Part shown: positions 5,455-7,301 of the stretch, one piece after another | Layout: every line of letters begins with the position of its first letter | How positions within the stretch are numbered: position 1 is the first letter of the stretch | Assembly (NCBI GenBank): GCA_023247285.1 | Contig: JAHFGU010000074.1 | Coordinates: forward strand, 1 to 7,301 | Source of the DNA: Candidatus Omnitrophota bacterium | Lineage (GTDB): Bacteria; Omnitrophota; Koll11; Aquiviventales; Aquiviventaceae | Direction: 5' to 3' | DNA: 7,301 nt | Notes under the pieces: model-generated | Told to the model about the DNA's origin: nothing | Seen by the model: only the letters and a program-made list of their open reading frames with translations | Databases searched by the model: none | Position numbers and translations under genes: made by a program

Positions 5455-7104
5455 ATGATGGATCACCTCACCCTGCTTCTCGACCAGCTTGCCGCCGATC
5501 CGCCGCGGGACGCAGCACAGCTCCGCAGGATGAAGGCGGCGGTCGCCGCGCGCACCCGGCTGCCCCTCGCGCGCACCGATGCGCTCCTGGCCCGGTACCG
5601 CGCCGAAGTCGGCGAGGGCCGGCGCCCGGCGGAGCCGCGGCTCGAGCGGCTGCTGACGCTCAACCGAATCCGCTCGGAATCCGGGATCGCGACCATCACC
5701 GTCCTCACCAAGCCCTACGCCTGCCCGGGCCGGTGCGTCTACTGCCCGACCGAAGCGCGCGCGCCGAAGAGCTACCTGGCGAACGAGCCGGCGATGATGC
5801 GCGCCATCCGCAACGGCTACGATCCGTATCGCCAAGTCGCCGTCCGGCTGGACACGCTGGCGCAGACCGGCCATCCGACGGATAAGCTCGAGCTCATCAT
5901 CAAGGGCGGCACGTGGTCGTTTTATCCTGATCCGTATCAGCGCTGGTTCATCCAGCGCTGCCTCGAGGCGGCCAATACATTCGCTCAAGGCTCTAGGCTC
6001 AAGGCTCAAGGCACGCCCACTCGCCAGCCCGGAGCCTCCAGCCTAGAGCCTCCAGCCTTTAGCCTAGAGCCTAGAGCCCTCTTGGAGGCGCAGCAGCGCA
6101 ATGAAATCTCCGCGCACCGGATCATCGGCGTCACGATCGAGACCCGGCCTGACTACATCGACCTCGACGAGGTCCGGCGGCTGCGCGAGCTGGGTGTGAC
6201 GCGGGTCGAGCTGGGGGTGCAGACGCTGGAGGAGGCGGTGCTCGCGCGCGTGGTGCGCGACCATGGCGCAGCGGAGGTGCGGCAGGCGACCGCGCTGCTC
6301 AAGAACGCCGGATTCAAAGTCGCCTACCACCTGATGCCGAACCTGCCTGGCGCCACGCCGGAAAGCGATCTGGCGCATGCGCGCCTGGTTTTCGAGGACC
6401 CGGCTTATCGCCCGGATGCGATCAAGCTGTATCCGTGCGTCGTGCTGGAGAGCGCGGAGCTGTCCCGTTGGTGGCGCGAAGGCCGCTACGCGCCCTATGA
6501 CGATGAGGCTCTCATCGAACTGTTGCTGGCCATCAAACAGGCGGTGCCGCCGTACGTCCGCATCGAGCGCGTGATCCGCGACATTCCATCGACCTCCATC
6601 ACGGCCGGCTGCCGCGTGACGAACCTGCGCCAGGAGCTCGCGCGCCGCCTGCGGGAGCGCGGGCTGCGGTGCGCGTGCATCCGCTGCCGGCAGGTGCGCG
6701 CGGAAACCGCGTCCGCCTTCGCGCTCACGCGCCGCGCCTACGAGGCCTCGGGCGGGACCGAAGTCTTCTTGAGCTTCGAGGAGGCGGAGGCCAGCCGGCT
6801 CGCCTGCCTCCTGCGGCTGCGCCTCCCAGCGGCCGGCGAGCCGATCCTGCCGGAGCTGCGGGATGCGGCGTTGGTCCGCGAGCTGCATGCGTACGGCCCG
6901 CACGTGCCGCTGGCCGAGCGCCGCGATGGGGCGGCGCAGCATCAGGGCTTCGGCCGGCGGCTGCTGGCTGAGGCGGAGCGGATCGCGCGCGAGGAGTTCG
7001 GCAGGCCGCGGATCGCCGTCATCGCCGGCGTCGGCGTCCGCGAGTATTACCGGCGGCTCGGCTACGAGCGCACGGGAACCTACATGGTCAAGCGTCTGGC
7101 GTGA
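5455..7104 (+). CDS. elp3: Elp3-like tRNA uridine(34) acetyltransferase (radical SAM plus GNAT)
   Basis: This 549-residue enzyme is the catalytic subunit of Elongator, which in bacteria and archaea works without the other subunits. It uses acetyl-CoA and SAM to start cm5U-type modification of the tRNA wobble uridine. Domains in order: a basic N-terminal tRNA-binding part (1-75); a radical SAM core with the 4Fe-4S cysteines C90-x3-C94-x2-C97 (YACPGRCVYCPTE), NEPAMMRAIRNGYDPY, KLELIIKGGTWSFYP, GVTIETRPDYID, TRVELGVQT, FKVAYHLMPNLPG and DAIKLYPCVV; a linker with RDIPSTSITAG and a Cys cluster (C406, C408, C411) that may hold zinc; and a C-terminal GNAT domain (430-549) with RELHAYGPHVPL, the acetyl-CoA loop QHQGFGRRLL and YYRRLGYERTGTYMVKRL. 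Residues 177-208 are encoded by a palindromic repeat and have no counterpart I recall in other Elp3 proteins. The start may be either of two adjacent ATGs (5455 or 5458); no clear Shine-Dalgarno is seen. Confidence 0.95.
   Translation: MMDHLTLLLDQLAADPPRDAAQLRRMKAAVAARTRLPLARTDALLARYRAEVGEGRRPAEPRLERLLTLNRIRSESGIATITVLTKPYACPGRCVYCPTEARAPKSYLANEPAMMRAIRNGYDPYRQVAVRLDTLAQTGHPTDKLELIIKGGTWSFYPDPYQRWFIQRCLEAANTFAQGSRLKAQGTPTRQPGASSLEPPAFSLEPRALLEAQQRNEISAHRIIGVTIETRPDYIDLDEVRRLRELGVTRVELGVQTLEEAVLARVVRDHGAAEVRQATALLKNAGFKVAYHLMPNLPGATPESDLAHARLVFEDPAYRPDAIKLYPCVVLESAELSRWWREGRYAPYDDEALIELLLAIKQAVPPYVRIERVIRDIPSTSITAGCRVTNLRQELARRLRERGLRCACIRCRQVRAETASAFALTRRAYEASGGTEVFLSFEEAEASRLACLLRLRLPAAGEPILPELRDAALVRELHAYGPHVPLAERRDGAAQHQGFGRRLLAEAERIAREEFGRPRIAVIAGVGVREYYRRLGYERTGTYMVKRLA
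5983..6078. repeat. In-frame palindromic repeat element inside elp3
   Basis: The left arm 5983-6012 is built of GGCTCAA/GGCTCTA 7-mers. The right arm 6031-6078 is built of the complementary AGCCTAGAGCC and AGCCTCC units. An 18-nt unrelated centre separates them. The arms pair imperfectly, and the segment as I bound it is 96 nt, exactly 32 codons. It encodes residues 177-208 of Elp3 (AQGSRLKAQG, a short link, then SSLEPPAFSLEPRA). Low-complexity 7-9-nt units and a palindromic layout unlike the flanking codons indicate an inserted element that kept the frame. Confidence 0.85.
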
Positions 7105-7123
7105 CGCGGCGTGATCCGGAAAC

Positions 7124-7156
7124 AAAAAACCCCGCACGCCCGCGTGCGGGGTTTTT
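7124..7156. terminator. Bidirectional rho-independent terminator
   Basis: A stem of AAAAACCCCGCACG (7125-7138) and CGTGCGGGGTTTTT (7143-7156) closes on a 4-nt loop. On the plus strand the T-run ends elp3 transcription, 20 nt after its stop. On the minus strand the A-run becomes a T-run and ends the convergent gene whose stop lies at 7173-7171. Confidence 0.93.
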
Positions 7157-7170
7157 CGTTGTCTGAAAAG

Positions 7171-7301
7171 CTAGTTGACCAGCTTGTTGCCTGGCCGCTT
7201 GGGCGGATCGTTCTTCGGCCGCTCGGGCGCCGGCGGGTTGGTCTTGTATTGCGGGGTCAGCTCTTTGTTGATCTGGGCATAGGCCTTGTCTTCGTCTTCG
7301 G
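7171..7301 (-). CDS. C-terminal end of an unidentified protein, 5' part beyond the right edge
   Basis: An open minus-strand frame enters at the right edge and ends at TAG 7173-7171, giving 42 residues: EDEDKAYAQINKELTPQYKT, then a Pro/Lys/Arg/Asn-rich tail (NPPAPERPKNDPPKRPGNKLVN). Codon use is ordinary for this GC-rich DNA, and the stop lies 15 nt before the shared terminator hairpin, as expected for a real gene end. No family is recognisable. The charged, proline-rich tail is probably disordered. Without the upstream part nothing can be said about function. Confidence 0.6.
   Translation of the reverse strand, partial: EDEDKAYAQINKELTPQYKTNPPAPERPKNDPPKRPGNKLVN

Noticed and set aside
5380..6009. 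N-terminal extension of the GNAT frame reaching into elp3
   Set aside because: The extension would make a 315-residue protein whose first 210 residues are antisense to elp3, starting in the palindromic repeat. The GNAT family length and the TATAAT promoter support the internal ATG at 5379.
5983..6078. CRISPR array or tandem minisatellite in elp3
   Set aside because: The units are 7-9 nt without regular spacers, and the two halves are inverted relative to each other, so it is a palindromic element and not a CRISPR array.
6064..7137. Long minus-strand open frame (357 codons) opposite elp3
   Set aside because: It runs through the terminator hairpin and mirrors the conserved radical SAM/GNAT codons; no domain is recognisable.

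Overview
This GC-rich window is densely packed bacterial chromosome. No gene-free stretch exceeds about 210 bases. I count eight protein-coding genes I can support, two of them cut by the window edges, plus one candidate leader ORF. The complete genes are housekeeping: purine synthesis, formyl-methionine removal, Fe-S/folate maintenance and tRNA wobble modification. A bacterial stand-alone Elp3 and long GC-rich antisense shadow ORFs suggest an uncultured or deep-branching bacterial phylum. The short dispersed repeats recall genomes such as Omnitrophota or Rokubacteria/Nitrospirota relatives. That placement is an impression from memory, not a demonstrated result.

Left half (minus strand, read right to left): a strong sigma70-type promoter (TTGACA-18-TACAAT, 3326-3355) precedes a leader of about 135 nt. 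The leader holds a possible 39-codon ORF that ends in an ATGA overlap with purB. Then come purB (3183-1891), a PEGA-domain lipoprotein (1828-1343), purC (1356-622, overlapping the lipoprotein by 14 nt) and an SPFH/prohibitin-like membrane protein (603 to beyond the left edge). Spacing suggests one operon mixing two late purine steps (PurC makes SAICAR, PurB cleaves SAICAR and adenylosuccinate) with two envelope proteins.

Middle: a YgfZ/GcvT-like folate-binding protein (3392-4525, plus) diverges from purB. It runs tail to tail into peptide deformylase (def, 5003-4476, minus) with a 50-nt overlap. Upstream of def on the same strand is a small GNAT acetyltransferase (5379-5062). Both ygfZ and the GNAT gene have a good -10 hexamer exactly 9 nt before the ATG, implying leaderless or nearly leaderless mRNAs.

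Right: elp3 (5455-7104, plus) diverges from the GNAT gene. It ends at a bidirectional rho-independent terminator (7124-7156) shared with a convergent, truncated minus-strand gene.

The most unusual content is three unrelated short repeat/palindrome elements, each touching a gene. A CTCAAGG/CTCTAGG palindromic element of 96 nt lies in frame inside elp3. A GTCTCCTGTCTC inverted repeat encodes the hydrophobic signal peptide of the PEGA lipoprotein. A GTGTCAGGCACC repeat with a perfect palindrome abuts the def start codon.
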